A stretch of DNA of 54,164 nt from Fomitopsis serialis (GCF_022376445.1 NW_025955228.1:1-54164), one strand, 5' to 3'. Positions 32,288 to 43,800 are shown, numbered from the stretch's first letter. Notes: generated by a model from the letters alone, not told the origin. Made by a program: numbers and translations.

Positions 32288-33293
32288 ATGAACACCATGC
32301 TCGCCGAACTCCTCGAGGACAGCAAAACAAACCTCATGATTCCAAAGGCCCTCGAAACTCTGGCCGAGGCGAAGCTCAATCCTGCGACACCCGGCGCGTT
32401 CAACAATTTCCTCGTCGGCCTGGTAAGCTAACCCGGTATCACTTGGGAGTTGTGCCTCTAACATAATAATGTAGTCGGTCTCTGCGCTCATGATTGGCCT
32501 GCAGGAGTTATTGAAGCCGGAGGTTGCCGCAGCGTATGGTCTCACCGAGGCAATGTCCACTTACTGTGAGATCGTCGCACCCCGGGGAACGGAAGACATG
32601 GAAGTTGTCACGAATGTGATCGAGGCAGCATCCGGCGTCGCAAAGGGACAAAGTCCGGTGCCCGGTCCTCTGCCATCCAACGACACGTCTGTGGGAGAGC
32701 ACGACAGTAAGGAGTTTCAGCCAGAGTACAACTTTCCTTCACGGCTAATTGTGGCCAGTCGAAAGTTCTGTACATAACACCTTCCCCGTGGCCCATGAGA
32801 ACAATACTCCGGAAGCCGTGTTGGAGGAGCTCAGGGCCAGCCAGACCAACATGGACCAGATCATTGCCGAGCAGCTGAAGGCATCACGAGAACAGTTTCG
32901 CCGCCTGGAGCAGCAACTGGACTTGGAAAGGTTGCGGGTAAGATGAATGGATCGCCTTGTGCTTTGACCCAGTTACCCACATCTATGTTTCAGGATGGAG
33001 TGACCGTTTCCGCCGAGCAAATTAATCGGGCATATCTGCCCTCCTTCCCCATCCCCCCCTCCCTGAGCCCGGATCGGATGCCGAAGGGGATGCCGAGCGA
33101 TGTATTGCAGTGGTTCAAGCAACTCGGGATGGCCATGAAGACCATGGACATTTACATCCAGGCGGAGCTTAACTTTTGGTACGCTGCCGCCCGAGCGAAT
33201 GCCGCCGAGCGGGAGGCCTGGCAGCGCGGGATGACTCCCAGAGCCCCGGCTGTAGCGTCTCATTTTCGGGTCAGTGAGGCTGGTCACCAGTAG
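32288..33293 (+). CDS. Coiled-coil cargo protein, 281 aa, uncharacterised
   Basis: ATG at 32288 (MNTMLAELLEDSKTNLMIPK). Exons are 32288-32422, 32475-32706, 32759-32937 and 32994-33293; the total of 846 nt is an exact multiple of three. It encodes a helical N-terminus (LETLAEAKLNPATPGAFNNF), SALMIGLQELLKPEVAAAYG, a low-complexity linker (KGQSPVPGPLPSND), then a strongly helical heptad-like region (LEELRASQTNMDQIIAEQLK and ASREQFRRLEQQLDLERLR), and a C-terminal helix with aromatic residues (MAMKTMDIYIQAELNFWYAA). No catalytic motif is visible. It lies between the transposase and the TET/JBP gene and is absent from the right arm. A structural or DNA-associated role is conjecture. Confidence 0.6.
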
Positions 33294-33586
33294 TAAAGAT
33301 TGTGTAGTCCACGGGTCCCCGTCCATGTACCTCCCCACACGGATTGCTTGTAACGAAGACGAGTGCATTTAGCCGAGACGATTCTCGTAATTCCCGGCCC
33401 CGGGATGATTAGTGTTGGCCGGTTAATAGGGGCATTCGGTCGCTGACGCGGTGCTCGGCCAGCTGAGAAGTGAGAAGTTGACCATATTGGTTTAAAACGG
33501 AATACGTAATTCTACGGACCCCAAGTACCCAATCTACAAAGCCCATTTTCGCGACGCCGACCACAAATCCCAATTCCGAAGCACCT
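33294..33586. other. Intergenic between convergent cargo genes
   Basis: A stretch of about 290 bp separates the stop codons of the coiled-coil and TET/JBP genes. It contains a single GGCCCCGGG site and no array, unlike the two other 3' intergenic regions of the element. Confidence 0.4.
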
Positions 33587-34906
33587 TCACTCCCAAGTGT
33601 TCCGCCAACTGACGTCCGCCACCCCTGCCCAACGATGTACATTCCGACGCATAAAGTATGCCACACACAGCCGCTCATCGACAGACTGTGGGACATCATG
33701 CGGGAGTCGAGTGCCGGAGAATGCGGTGACCGTGCCACTGTAGTAAGGGAGCCGGAGACCTAGCGTCGGGAACTGGATGATCTGCCCATGATCGCCACCG
33801 ATCGTCACCAGCATATCATACAGATGCTTCGGGGTCAACTTGTCCCGATGAACTGGGCTTGCTCGGTTCGTAATCACGGAAAGGGCATTGAACGGGTTGT
33901 GCCACGAATCCACAATGGTGGCCCGGTCGGGATCACTCCGCAAAGCCTCAATGGAGGCCCTTCCAGCGTCATACAAATCCGGGTGCATGATGCGCAGCAT
34001 ACCGGATACGATGATATGCGGATAAGCCATCTCGTCCAACCACGCGCGACCGGCGGGGGCGGACTTTGGATCTGAGAGCAATCGAGAGACTGCGGGAACA
34101 TTGTCGGCGCCCTACTGATTTTGAGAACACAAATGGAAAGGTGAATCCGGAGACGTACGTCGTGCCCGAGCTGGAACCACCCCGGCGAGAACGAGACACA
34201 CGCCGGGTTAAGGTCGTCCCCCTCCTGCGGCTGCCGAAAGTTCTCAATATTTTCCCTCCAGTTCGCACTCAATTTGGGAGGGTTGCGAGCCAGGAGGGGA
34301 TTGAGACCCATTGTGGCATCCCATATGACTCCCTTGCACAAAGTTAGAGACAGTTCGTGATGGACGTATGTATTCCGGCGTACCCCGAAGACCTCCGTGA
34401 TCACGCCGGGAAGGTGCCACATCAGCACCCGGCCCTGGCTGTCGGCGATGGTAAGCGGATCGTCGCAATCTTCGTATTGCACTGAGGCCATTTCATCGTC
34501 GTTCGGTATGGTGCATGGATGAGTTGATGCATCCCACGGTAAAGTCTCTGTTTGTGAATGAGGGGATGATCGTGGAGACTGACAACTCATCAGTACGTAC
34601 TGCGATTCCCATATGCCTTGGCTAGCATCTCAGCAGCACGCCTGGCCTGGCGAACTAGATACACGTCGAGGAATAGTCCAGGAAGCGGCGCACACCCGGG
34701 GCGCGATGCCGGCGCCGAGAGGAAGTAAAGGTACATCGCCTCCAAATACGAGCAGTACTGGTGGTGGACTTGCGCAACGGTGATCATGCTGGAGAATGAA
34801 GCAGAGGAAGAAGGAGCGACAGCGCAACACTCCTGGCAATGCCTGAGGTTTATCAGGATGGCATCACCGCGGAAAACCAGTGTCATGCTTACCTTCTGGC
34901 TAGCAT
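33587..34906 (-). CDS. TET/JBP-family 2-oxoglutarate/Fe(II) dioxygenase (candidate 5-methylcytosine oxidase)
   Basis: Fe(II)/2-oxoglutarate enzymes of this family oxidise methyl groups of 5-methylcytosine or thymine in DNA. Exons on the minus strand: 34906-34893, 34842-34601, 34547-34159 and 34111-33587; the sum of 1170 nt gives 389 residues. Blocks: VHHQYCSYLEAMYLYFLSAP; DDPLTIADSQGRVLMWHLPG; NPACVSFSPGWFQLGHD; MLRIMHPDLYDAGRASIEAL; SWHNPFNALSVITNRASPVH. The iron ligands are all present: HRD (H303, D305) and the distal His in GTRLPHDV (H353), followed by DERLCVAYF with R362, the expected 2-oxoglutarate-binding Arg. The sequence pattern matches the basidiomycete TET/JBP group found with KDZ transposons. 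The first exon (14 nt) is the weakest part of the model. It converges with the coiled-coil gene. The substrate is inferred from family. Confidence 0.8.
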
Positions 34907-35220
34907 GTGGCAGCCTCATGCCCCGGATAAGGTCACGAGGCAATCGCCCGCCCGTAGCATAGATCAATACATCAAATAATTGATGGGAGATGATAACTCT
35001 GTCTGCCCATAACCCAAAATAGAATACACGCGGAAAGCGACATCATTGCAGTTCATGGGCAACACATCTTCGGTCGTTCATCAGGAAAAAGTGGGTCTCG
35101 GTGGCGGTGGGGCTGAGTCCCGACGCGCGGGTCAATTGGAACCGTCAATTGCCATTACACACGCGAACAAGGGGTGCCTGGCCATGAGGGATTGCGAGTG
35201 TGGGCAAGCCCTCTGGCCGA
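34907..35220. other. Upstream region of the TET/JBP gene
   Basis: Holds the presumed promoter. No gene, repeat or distinctive site was recognised apart from the start of the GC-rich array at its right edge. Confidence 0.4.
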
Positions 35221-36115
35221 CCGGGGCTGGAGAGCGGCCGGAGCGTTGGAGACAAGCAGTGCCCGGCCGGCGGGGGCTCCGGCCGGAGCGTTGGAGACGA
35301 GCAGTACCCGGCCGGCGGGGGCTCCGGCCGGATCGTTGCAGCGTTGGCAGGGCACCGGGGCTGGAGAGCGGCCGGAGCGTTGGAGACAAGCAGTACCCGG
35401 CCGGCGAGGCCTCCGGCCGGATCGTTGCAGCGTTGGCAGGGCACCGGGGCTGTAGAGCGGCCGGAGCGTTGGAGACAAGCAGTACCCGGCCGGAGAGGCC
35501 TCCGGCCGGATCGTTGCAGCGTTGGCGGGGCACCGGGGCTGGAGAGCGGCCGGAGCGTTGGAGACAAGCAGTACCCGGCCGGAGAGGCCTCCGGCCGGAT
35601 CGTTGCAGCGTTGGCGGGGCACCGGGGCTGGAGAGCGGCCGGAACGTTGGAGATGAGCAGTGCCCGGCCGGAGCGTTGCAGCGTTGGCGGGGCACCGGGG
35701 CTGTAGAGCGGCCGGAGCGTTGAAGACGAGCAGTACCCGGCCGGCGAGGCCTCCGGCCGGAACGTTGCAGCGTCGGTGGGGCACCGGGCTGGAGAGCGGC
35801 CGGAGCGTTGGAGACGAGCAGTACCCGGCCGGCGGTGGCTCCGGCCGGAACGTTGCAGCGTCGGTGGGGCACCGGGGCTGGAGAGCGGCCGGAACGTTGG
35901 AGATGAGCAGTGCCCGGCCGGCGAGGCCTCCGGCCGGAGCGTTGCAGCGTTGGCGGGGCACCTGGGCTGTAGAGCGGCCGGAGCGTTGGAGACGAGCAGT
36001 ACCCGGCCGGCGAGGCCTCCGGCCGGATCGTTGCAGCGTTGGCGGGGCACCGGGGCTGGAGAGCGGCCGGAGCGTTGGAGACGAGCAGTGCCCGGCCGGC
36101 GAGGCCTCCGGCCGC
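35221..36115 (-). repeat. Minisatellite, about 89-bp unit, about 11 partial or full copies
   Basis: Units run GGGGCTGGAGAGCGGCCGGA, GCGTTGGAGACGAGCAGTAC, CCGGCCGGCGAGGCCTCCGG, CCGGATCGTTGCAGCGTTGG and CGGGGCACC. Read on the minus strand they contain CCAACGCTCCGGCC and AACGATCCGGCCGG, the same motif family as the left array and therefore mirror-symmetric in the element. Long ORFs cross it on both strands and are artefacts of the repeat. Confidence 0.9.
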
Positions 36116-36259
36116 GACGTCTCAGTCGGCCGCTAGAAAGTGTTTGGGCGGGGGCCATGGCCGGCCGCACCTTTGCGAACGTACGTCCCGGCGAAACCGT
36201 CTACAACGTTGACCCGGACCCCTCCGGCCGGCGCCGGCCGCACCGTTCCAGACGGCCAG
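36116..36259. promoter_or_regulatory. Right subterminal region
   Basis: Contains GGCCGG-type sites and ACAACGTTGACCCGGACC, resembling GCAACGTTGGCCCGGAGG at 16433 just inside the left end. This extends the mirror symmetry beyond the 22-bp terminal repeat. Confidence 0.45.
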
Positions 36260-36281
36260 ATCTCACTCCGGGTTTACCGTT
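36260..36281 (-). repeat. Terminal inverted repeat of the giant element, right
   Basis: Exact reverse complement of 16401-16422. Confidence 0.75.
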
Positions 36282-36437
36282 CGGAACGTCAAATCTTACT
36301 CAGTAGGCTCAGCGAGGTCGGTTTGGCGCCGGCCTCCAAGGCCCCTCAACCGGCGGGCGCGCGAGGCCGCCGCCCAAAGTGGTTGAGGAGCGATTTGAGA
36401 TACATTGACATCAAAAATATCCCACTATGCGAGTTGT

Positions 36438-37754
36438 CTAGTAATCATACGGCCCTTGAATCCATGCGCCCCTTACATCCCTCTGTTTTAGCATGTCTCG
36501 CAAGCGATCACCTGCGGTGGCAGTGGCCCCGGATGTCAATGCGTCCACGCACTTAAGCACCATCCGACGCACTATGTCCTCCGACGCGATCCCAAGGTCT
36601 TCGGCATTGGTGCGGAGGTGTTGTACAACGGGATCGGTGTTGGAGATGTGGATCGGAACCTGGGGATAACCGGGGAGGTGGTGGTGGAGGAAGTTTAAGA
36701 GAACCGAGTTGCGACCGGTGTCGCTCGCAAAGAAGTTGGGAGATGTGGGGGGATAAGTTGATACCGCCGAGAAGCCCTTCCAAGCCATGACCTGGGACTT
36801 AACCAGCTCCCCAGTGAAGGATGTGAGGGCTTGGGGTGATGCATAGGGCGCGGTCACGAAGTCCCGCCCAAGATCGCTCGTGATCTCCTGACAATATATT
36901 CAGTATACGTGAATGGCATTGGAAATAGACGCACCAGGCATGGAAACTCCCGTCTTACCCGTCTCAGGTCCCAATGTTGAGCGTCGGCTTGGACTATCTT
37001 GTCGAAGTTCCAAGACTGAGCAAGGACCATGTAAGCCCTCGAGGTGCCATGGAGGGCGACCCCGTGCCCTTCAATCTGGTCCACGGCTGGCCTCGGGGTG
37101 TGGCGACGTCGCCAATAACCTTCGGGCTGACCTGCCGGGACCAGGGCATTGGGCTTCAATACCCGTCGGAACGTGCTGGTAACCGTCTTCCTCTGCATAA
37201 TCTCCCACCTCCCCCATTTCTTGCCCATCCCCTTCCTAGACGCATCGTACTTGAAGACCTTGCCCACCATCTCTCCTCGAGGGCCTATTCGCGTTGATGA
37301 CCGGATCCAGACACCGCGCCAGCTGGCAGATCGAAGCCTGAGACCTTGAATCTTCGCCTCCCTGACGAAGACGAAGATGACCGCAAATGCCGGGTTTGAC
37401 TGGGTTCGAATCAATTTGGCCATCTGAAACGCCCAGGGAAATTGACATGAACAACATCAACAGTCTCAAACTCACTTTAGCCATTATGTTGGGCGCGGTT
37501 TGTGACACGCAGACCTCCAGAACAAAAAATAGGTGAATGGTGGCACCCAGATACATGATGAAAGAGGCGTCCGGGTTGATATAACCGCCCTCGCCGTCTT
37601 GAAGGAAGATCGATGTTAACGCCGTCAAGGAAGGAAGGGCGAGAAGGGGAAATACGGCCGCGTTTGCACACGCCGCGGCCTGAACGGGGCGGTATAAATC
37701 CAGTAGACATCCCTGGAAGTAAGCCACTAGGGCTTCATGAGTTGGCCCCGGCAT
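36438..37754 (-). CDS. Uncharacterised gene, 397 aa, three exons
   Basis: Minus strand; exons 37754-37476, 37423-36959 and 36887-36438 sum to 1194 nt in frame. The start MPGPTHEALVAYFQGCLLDL is chosen because it gives an intact frame; an upstream exon is possible. The first exon has two hydrophobic stretches (AVFPLLALPSLTALTSIF and ASFIMYLGATIHLFFVLEV). Exon 2 is basic (RGVWIRSSTRIGPRGEMVGK, KYDASRKGMGKKWGRWEI). Exon 3 reads YASPQALTSFTGELVKSQVM, GRNSVLLNFLHHHLPGYPQ and LGIASEDIVRRMVLKCVDAL. No domain is recognised. It lies outside the giant element, 157 bp from its right end. Confidence 0.55.
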
Positions 37755-38031
37755 ACGGAGAGGTAAGAGACAAGTTTGCTCACCAGTGCTATCAGATGGG
37801 AACCGACCTGTACCCCGCAAATGCGTGCTTTCCCATCGTAGGCTTCTCAGCTTCCTTTGGTATCTATTACATACATACCTGCCAGTTCCTCTCACCATAA
37901 TCTAGTGCACGGAGTCAGCCGCCCATCATCCTGCCGTCCATATCAAGCGCGCGTGCAACGCGTTGCACACGGGATGTCGGGCACATGGTATGTTGCGCTG
38001 GGCAATAAGTATCGATCACGACCATTATAAA
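37755..38031. other. Short intergenic region
   Basis: Separates two minus-strand genes. No feature is recognised beyond possible 5' exon material of the gene at 36438-37754. Confidence 0.35.
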
Positions 38032-39698
38032 CTACACGAACAGGCTCTTCAGACCGACGTACTCGCAATACATGTGAAAACGGAAAAGTCCACCCGGTCC
38101 GTAGGGACCAGAAGGGCTGGCGAGGTTGAGCTTGCCGGCCCCCGACCTCAGGCCGAGCAAGCCTCCAGATATCTGCTGCGCCGCTCCTTGAATGAACGAT
38201 AGTACTTCACCCCCGAGCGTGTCCCACTGTTCCGCCATGGGCGGTTCTGCCGGTTTCTTGGCCCAAGACCAAGGCTTGAGCACATCGAAGTAGTATGTGT
38301 CGAGGAACGTGCGTATGAACGATTCGAAGTGGTCGAAGCCGGCAGGGGTTGTTGCATCGGGGCTCATTACACCGAGCCATCTCTGTATAACGCGAAGATT
38401 AGTACGCATAGAGAAGCAGTGTCAAGCACGTACCATGAACACCCGAGATCTCTCCCAGTCCTGGAACGTCGCAGCTTCGGTTGCAGTGGCTCTGAACCAC
38501 TCGAAGTCAGCTTGCTCGCATGAGATCACGCAACATTCGAGTCGAGGAGCACCCTCAAAGCTCCCCGGAACGCATGCTAAGTGGGCCTGATCATTGCGTT
38601 CCAGCTCGCCAATGAGAACGAGCAAGAATCCGCGCAGCTTGCGCAGAGATTGGAGAGCTTTGCCAATCTAAGTCAGTGTTGTAAGAAATGATGGTTCGAC
38701 TCAGACAAACGAGCCACGCACCTTGTGAGCTTGGTACACAAACTCAGCCCGGCTCTGCGCCACGACACAAACGAATATTTCCTGGCCTGGTCTAACCCGG
38801 GGTCGATCCACCTGGATCGCGCAGAACCTCGCACATAAGTGGATGTCTGCGTTCTTGACCACCGTTCGGGGAGCTATGCTCGAGCCAACCTTTGACCAGC
38901 CCATGCCGCTTAACAACATCGACCTGCTCAACGTCGACAGGATGGAGTAAGTGATATCCTCCGCGAACGTTGGTGCGATCGCCACCGCACGCTCATCCTT
39001 GGGCCAGAAGTCAAGACTACGAACTATCAGGCATAAAATATATCATAAAGGCCTGAGCCACTCACGACATGCATCGGAGAAACGAAATCCAGTGTTTGAC
39101 GACACCCGTGTGCAGGTCCCACTCCCAGCTGGCTTCCAGAACCTTCTGAACGACCCAAAATTCGTGCTCTTCTATCCCCATGATGGTCTGAAGCCAACCG
39201 TTAGACATTAACGATGCACACATGTAAAAGTGAACCAGATCTCACTTTGGTCACGAACCCGTCTCGGTTGACTTCCACCCACTCCTTCTGTAGCTCCCAG
39301 ATTGCATTCAGGATCCTAGAGACCATGGGGCGTAGTTCACTGTCAGGGCATGTTTCCCTCAGCAGGGCCCAGAACTCTTCCGGGATGCCATGCTCGGTGC
39401 GAACGCCGCGGGCGTTCATTGGTGCGTGAGCCGGGACCTGCATATCCACGACATGGGGACCCAAGTCCTTGGCTACGGGTGGCTGACTCCGGGGATCATG
39501 TTCATCGAATGAGCGTCCAGGAGAATAGAGGGTGACCTGCGAGAGTTGGTGGGGATCGGGCGGTGTGCTAGGCAGAGTATCGACATCGGAGTCGGCTGCG
39601 TCAGATTGCAGACTGTTGTCGTCGGCCAGAGAGGAGTGCTCGGAATCGGAGTCAGTGGTGCTCATACTGTCCAGGGAGACATGGCGGTGAAGGGACAT
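38032..39698 (-). CDS. Uncharacterised five-exon gene
   Basis: Minus strand, ATG 39698 (MSLHRHVSLDSMSTTDSDSE); further exons upstream to about 40295 are possible (for example LMPPNRYHNEREFVLYAGR at about 40100-40035). It has a Ser/Asp-rich disordered N-terminus, then IPEEFWALLRETCPDSELRP, LNAIWELQKEWVEVNRDGFV, TIMGIEEHEFWVVQKVLEAS, LDFWPKDERAVAIAPTFAED, VRPGQEIFVCVVAQSRAEFV, KALQSLRKLRGFLLVLIGEL, ATFQDWERSRVFMRWLGVMS and FESFIRTFLDTYYFDVLKPW to the stop at 38032. Introns are GT..AG, about 50-58 nt, and join in frame. No family is recognised. Confidence 0.55.
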
Positions 39699-39716
39699 GG
39701 TGAGTGCGACCGTCAA

Positions 39717-40897
39717 GGCCTAAGTCAAGGATCGAACTTGTCAGCCACCACCGGGCCATGGGAACAGTCCAAGAGAAACATACATCAACTCCGACACTTC
39801 GTCTATTCCAGACCAGCAGCGACTGAATTCAACTCACTGATCATTACAGTAGGACATCACGGTCCAGGCATTTGCGCAAAGGTTGTCCCGAAGTCTTACG
39901 CTGGTGGAAATTAGTACTACGCTGGGTACGTCAAGACATCTCGGAATTGGCTTGCGGACTCAAAAAGGCAAGTGTTTACATGGCCCGGGACAACGCTCAG
40001 TAGCAACTCAAACGCACAGAGACTGATACTCAAACTCACCCTTCCTGCATACAGAACGAACTCTCGTTCATTATGATACCTATTTGGCGGCATCAACACT
40101 CCTAGGGTACCCACCTGGGATCAAGTGAATACCGCCACAATCGTTGTGCAACGCGTTGCACAACTTGAACCCATAAAAGGCAAGTGCCAATACCTCTCGT
40201 CCATGGTCAACTAGGCAACTTGGACTGACAGCGGGCAATGTTCTGACTGACCTGTGCGTTGAAAACGTTCCTTTTAGGTAGGGTAACATACTCATGGCAT
40301 GAGTAGCGGGCTGCTGCGGAATAACTGGTGCGGTAGATCATGTCTGGGAGTGAAAACTAGCTGCGTGCAATGCGTCCCCGCAGATGAGTATGGTAAGTTC
40401 CAATGTGACTCTGGTTGATATCTGCGGAACCGAGACTGACATCAGGGAAGTAACCTACTGATCACAGAATCCCTGTCACATCTATGGACAATATTATGTC
40501 GAACTTGTGCGGTCCTCGCAATCTTTGAAAGGGAGTGAATTACGCACCGGCCTACGACCTGAGAATGAATCTCAGGAATGAATGGTGGTCTTACTGATCA
40601 CAGTTAACGAGCGATTCCAGCCCACGGGCACGATACAGAGTTGAGTGCATGAAGCATACGGCCCTGAAGGCACGGTGGGAGTGTTAGCGGGCACTTTACC
40701 TCATAACGCGAATCAGACGCCCGCTCCGCTCACTTGAGGGCGCTCCGAAGCTTTTACGAGTTGCCCAACCAACCGAGGAGAACTTGACGCACTCCAGACA
40801 CTTGTCACCACTCCGAGTCCAGATACTAGGTGCGTTCCCGGCACAAGCTTAAGGTCGGTTTTGGATTTTGACGGACGGACTAAGCTGCAGATTCAAC
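39717..40897. other. Intergenic region upstream of Plavaka
   Basis: Beyond possible 5' exons of the preceding minus-strand gene (to about 40295), I see no gene. I searched for a Plavaka terminal repeat here by matching against 44085-44325 and found none. Confidence 0.4.
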
Positions 40898-43800
40898 ATG
40901 AGAGGAAAAGCGAAGACAATTCACATACCGCCCGGAGACGTGGACAACTGCAGCTGTCCAGTCTGTCCCAAAATCTGCAAGTCACCTCAAGGACTCCTGT
41001 GTCACCTGCGAACTGCAAGGTCCTGCTCGTGGTATAGACTGGGGAAGAACCCGGAGCCACGATGCGACATCCCAGACGTAGTTGAGGACTCCAGAGAAGA
41101 TGAGGATGCCTCCGGAGACATGGATGTCGACGTGGAGGACTTCCGCGATATCTTGGAGAGTGGAGACTTGTTCCGATTTACACTCCCGTCAGTAACCAAC
41201 ATGGCGCAAGACCCCGATGAAGGAGGAGGCCCGTCATCTTCCGTCCAGGAAGGGCCCCGGTCTTCGCAGGCCCTACGAATACCAGCACTAGACGATGACG
41301 AGGATACGAGAGTTGAGGAAGAGGACGAGCTGGCCGGAAGGGTGATACGTATGGACCCAACAATCGTGGAGACGTGGAAGTCATATTTCGGGGTGGACGG
41401 AGAGGAGGAGGACAACCAGATGGATGTGGACGAGGAAAACGGTCAACCAATGGTGGATCCCGGCGGTAAATGGAAGCCTTTCGCATCCGAACTCGATTGG
41501 CAGGTGGCGATGTGGGTTATTAGGGAGGATGTTGGGCAGAAATCACTCAATAGATTCCTCTGCATACCGGGCGTAAGTCCTTCTAGTTTCATGCACGCAT
41601 TATTAACGTCATGATCCTCACCGACTTTGCAGGTGGTTGAGAGGCTTGGTCTTACGTTTAAGGATGCCAGAGAGCTCCTAATCAAGGTGGACGGAATCCC
41701 TGATCGGGCCCCGTGGAAGACAGCATCTTTGTGCTTTCCCGACCGGCCTGATGACAAGCATCTGGTACGCTATCGTGATGTTATAGAAGCAATCAAAGCA
41801 CTGCTCGGAAACCCTTCGTACGCGCATCACATCGTGTACCGGCCTAAGAGAGTCTTCGCGGATGCATCCAAGACGAAGCGAATATTTACCGAGATGTGGA
41901 CAGGGCTGTGGTGGAACGCTGTACAGGTGAGTCGCCATTCTGTATGTAGAGTACTATGAACCATTCTGACGAGCAAGTAATAGAAGCTAATTCCTCAGGA
42001 TCACGCCGTTGCACCGGTCATCATCTCCACCGACAAAACTCAACTCACACAGTTCTCCGGCAACAAAGCTGCCTACCCCGTCTACCTCACTCTGGGCAAC
42101 ATCCCTCGAGGTATTCGTCGCAAACCATCCGAGCACGCCTGCATACTGCTTGGGTACCTCCCGGTCACCAAGGTGGGCAAGAAGCAATTGTCAGCTCGGG
42201 AACGTAAGGCCCGAGGACAGAGGCTGTTTCACGCGGCCATGCGCGTTATCCTTCAGCCTCTCGTGAGTGCCGGGGTGGACGGAATCGAGGTGACGGCGGG
42301 CGACGGCTCAGTTCGCATGGTACACCCCGTCCTCGCATCTTACGTGGCAGACTACCCCGAGCAGTGCCTCGTAGCCTGCTCCAAGTACGGAACATGTCCC
42401 AAGTGCATGTGCCCCGCAGACAAGCTGCAAGACGACTCACTCAAGGAACCACGCACCCCCGAGGACACGGAGCGCATTATTCGAGATGCGCATGCTGAGG
42501 GACGTAGTGCAGCAGCAGCAGACGCCATCTGCATGGAACAGGAGGTGTGCGGTGGAGTTAAGTCTCCATTCTGGAAAGATTTGCCGTACGCCGACATCCA
42601 CGCTTCCATCACCCCTGACGTCCTGCACCAACTGTATCAGGGCGTCTTCAAGCACCTGGTATCCTGGTGCGAGGACCTCCTCGGTCCCGAGGAGCTCGAC
42701 AACCGTCTCCGGTGTCTCCCCGGCGCGTACGGTATACGACACTTCAAAAATGGGATATCGTCCCTCTCTCAGGTGTCGGGAAAGGAACGGAAGGAAATGG
42801 CCCGGGTTCTTCTTGGATGTCTCATTGGGAAAGTACCTAGATCCGTCATGCTCACCTTCCGCTCACTTCTCGACTTCATTTACCTTGCGCAGTACCCCAC
42901 CCATGACGACTCTACCCTCGAATACTTGACGGAAGCTCTGAAGACCTACCACAAGAACAAGGACATCCTGATCAAGCTCGGGATTCGAGACCACCTCAAT
43001 ATTCCGAAGTTTCATTCCCTCGTCCATTACGTGGAATCTATTCGACTCTACGGCACCACAGACAATTACAACACCGAAATGTTCGAGCGCCTCCATATCG
43101 ACTTCGCAAAGAAGGCCTGGCGGGCATCCAATCACCGCGACGAGTTTCCGCAAATGATGAAGTGGATCACCCGGAGAGAGAAGATGGCTGCTTATGAGGC
43201 CTTTCAGAAGGAGTGCCAAGCCATGGAAGAGTTGGACGACTCTGAAGAGGTGGAGGAGGAGGAAGCCATCTTGTCACGGAGAGAAGAGGTGGTGGACGTA
43301 GGCAACTCTATCAAAATAGCTAAGTACCCGCCCACACCTGGGCAACATCTCGCTCGCATCCAGGACCTGCACAATGCCCCAGGATTCTCTACGGCATTAA
43401 CCACCTTCATAAACGACCTACAGCCTCAAGAACTACATCTCAATCGTCGCGAGCTAGCCCGGACTTGGCTTCCCTTCGACCGGCTGGACGTATATCACAA
43501 GGTCAGGTTCAAGCCGTGCGAGATATCCGAGGGCAAGGAGGAGTCCGACGTGGTAAAAGCGGTCCCCGGTGCAGCTCGAGAGGGACGGAAGAACAGATTC
43601 GACCCTGTCATCGTCCTTGAGAACAATGACGCTGAATCCACAGGTTTAACCGGTGAGTAATTTTATATTGTTTCACGCAAAGACCACGTATTGACCGTCT
43701 ATGATATCAGGCACGAGAGCGGCCAGAGTAAAAGTCATATTTACTCTGCCTAAGACTGTCTCCGCCTCAAACGGACGCAGCCCTGCGCCGGCCTGGTGGC

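Larger units (their letters stand above)
16401..36281 (+). mobile_element. Giant KDZ-type DNA transposon (about 19.9 kb) with cargo genes including a TET/JBP dioxygenase
   Basis: The proposed ends are a perfect 22-bp inverted repeat starting AACGGTAAACCCGGAGTGAG at 16401 and 36281, with weaker similarity continuing inward (GGCCGT) and outward (CGTT three bases before). Inside each end lies a GC-rich minisatellite whose units share AACG-N-TCCGGCC in mirror orientation. The content is consistent: a KDZ transposase with divergent accessory gene, a zinc-cluster gene, two unknown genes, a coiled-coil gene and a TET/JBP-like gene. In basidiomycetes, TET/JBP families are known to have expanded together with KDZ transposons. 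I could not find a target-site duplication, so the exact outer bases are uncertain, and the unit could be composite. Confidence 0.65.

Noticed and set aside
16385..36295. Target-site duplication for the giant element
   Set aside because: I compared 4-9 bases on both sides of several possible end positions; none matched, so none is claimed.
35046..36306. Several long overlapping ORFs on both strands (up to about 340 codons)
   Set aside because: They run through the 89-bp minisatellite and translate to monotonous Gly/Arg/Pro repeats; openness results from homogeneous GC-rich units, not coding.
16355..36320. CCTCGCTGA occurring outside both proposed ends of the giant element in inverted orientation
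   Set aside because: Only nine bases, with unrelated sequence of different length between it and the 22-bp repeat; treated as chance, though it could be an outer remnant.
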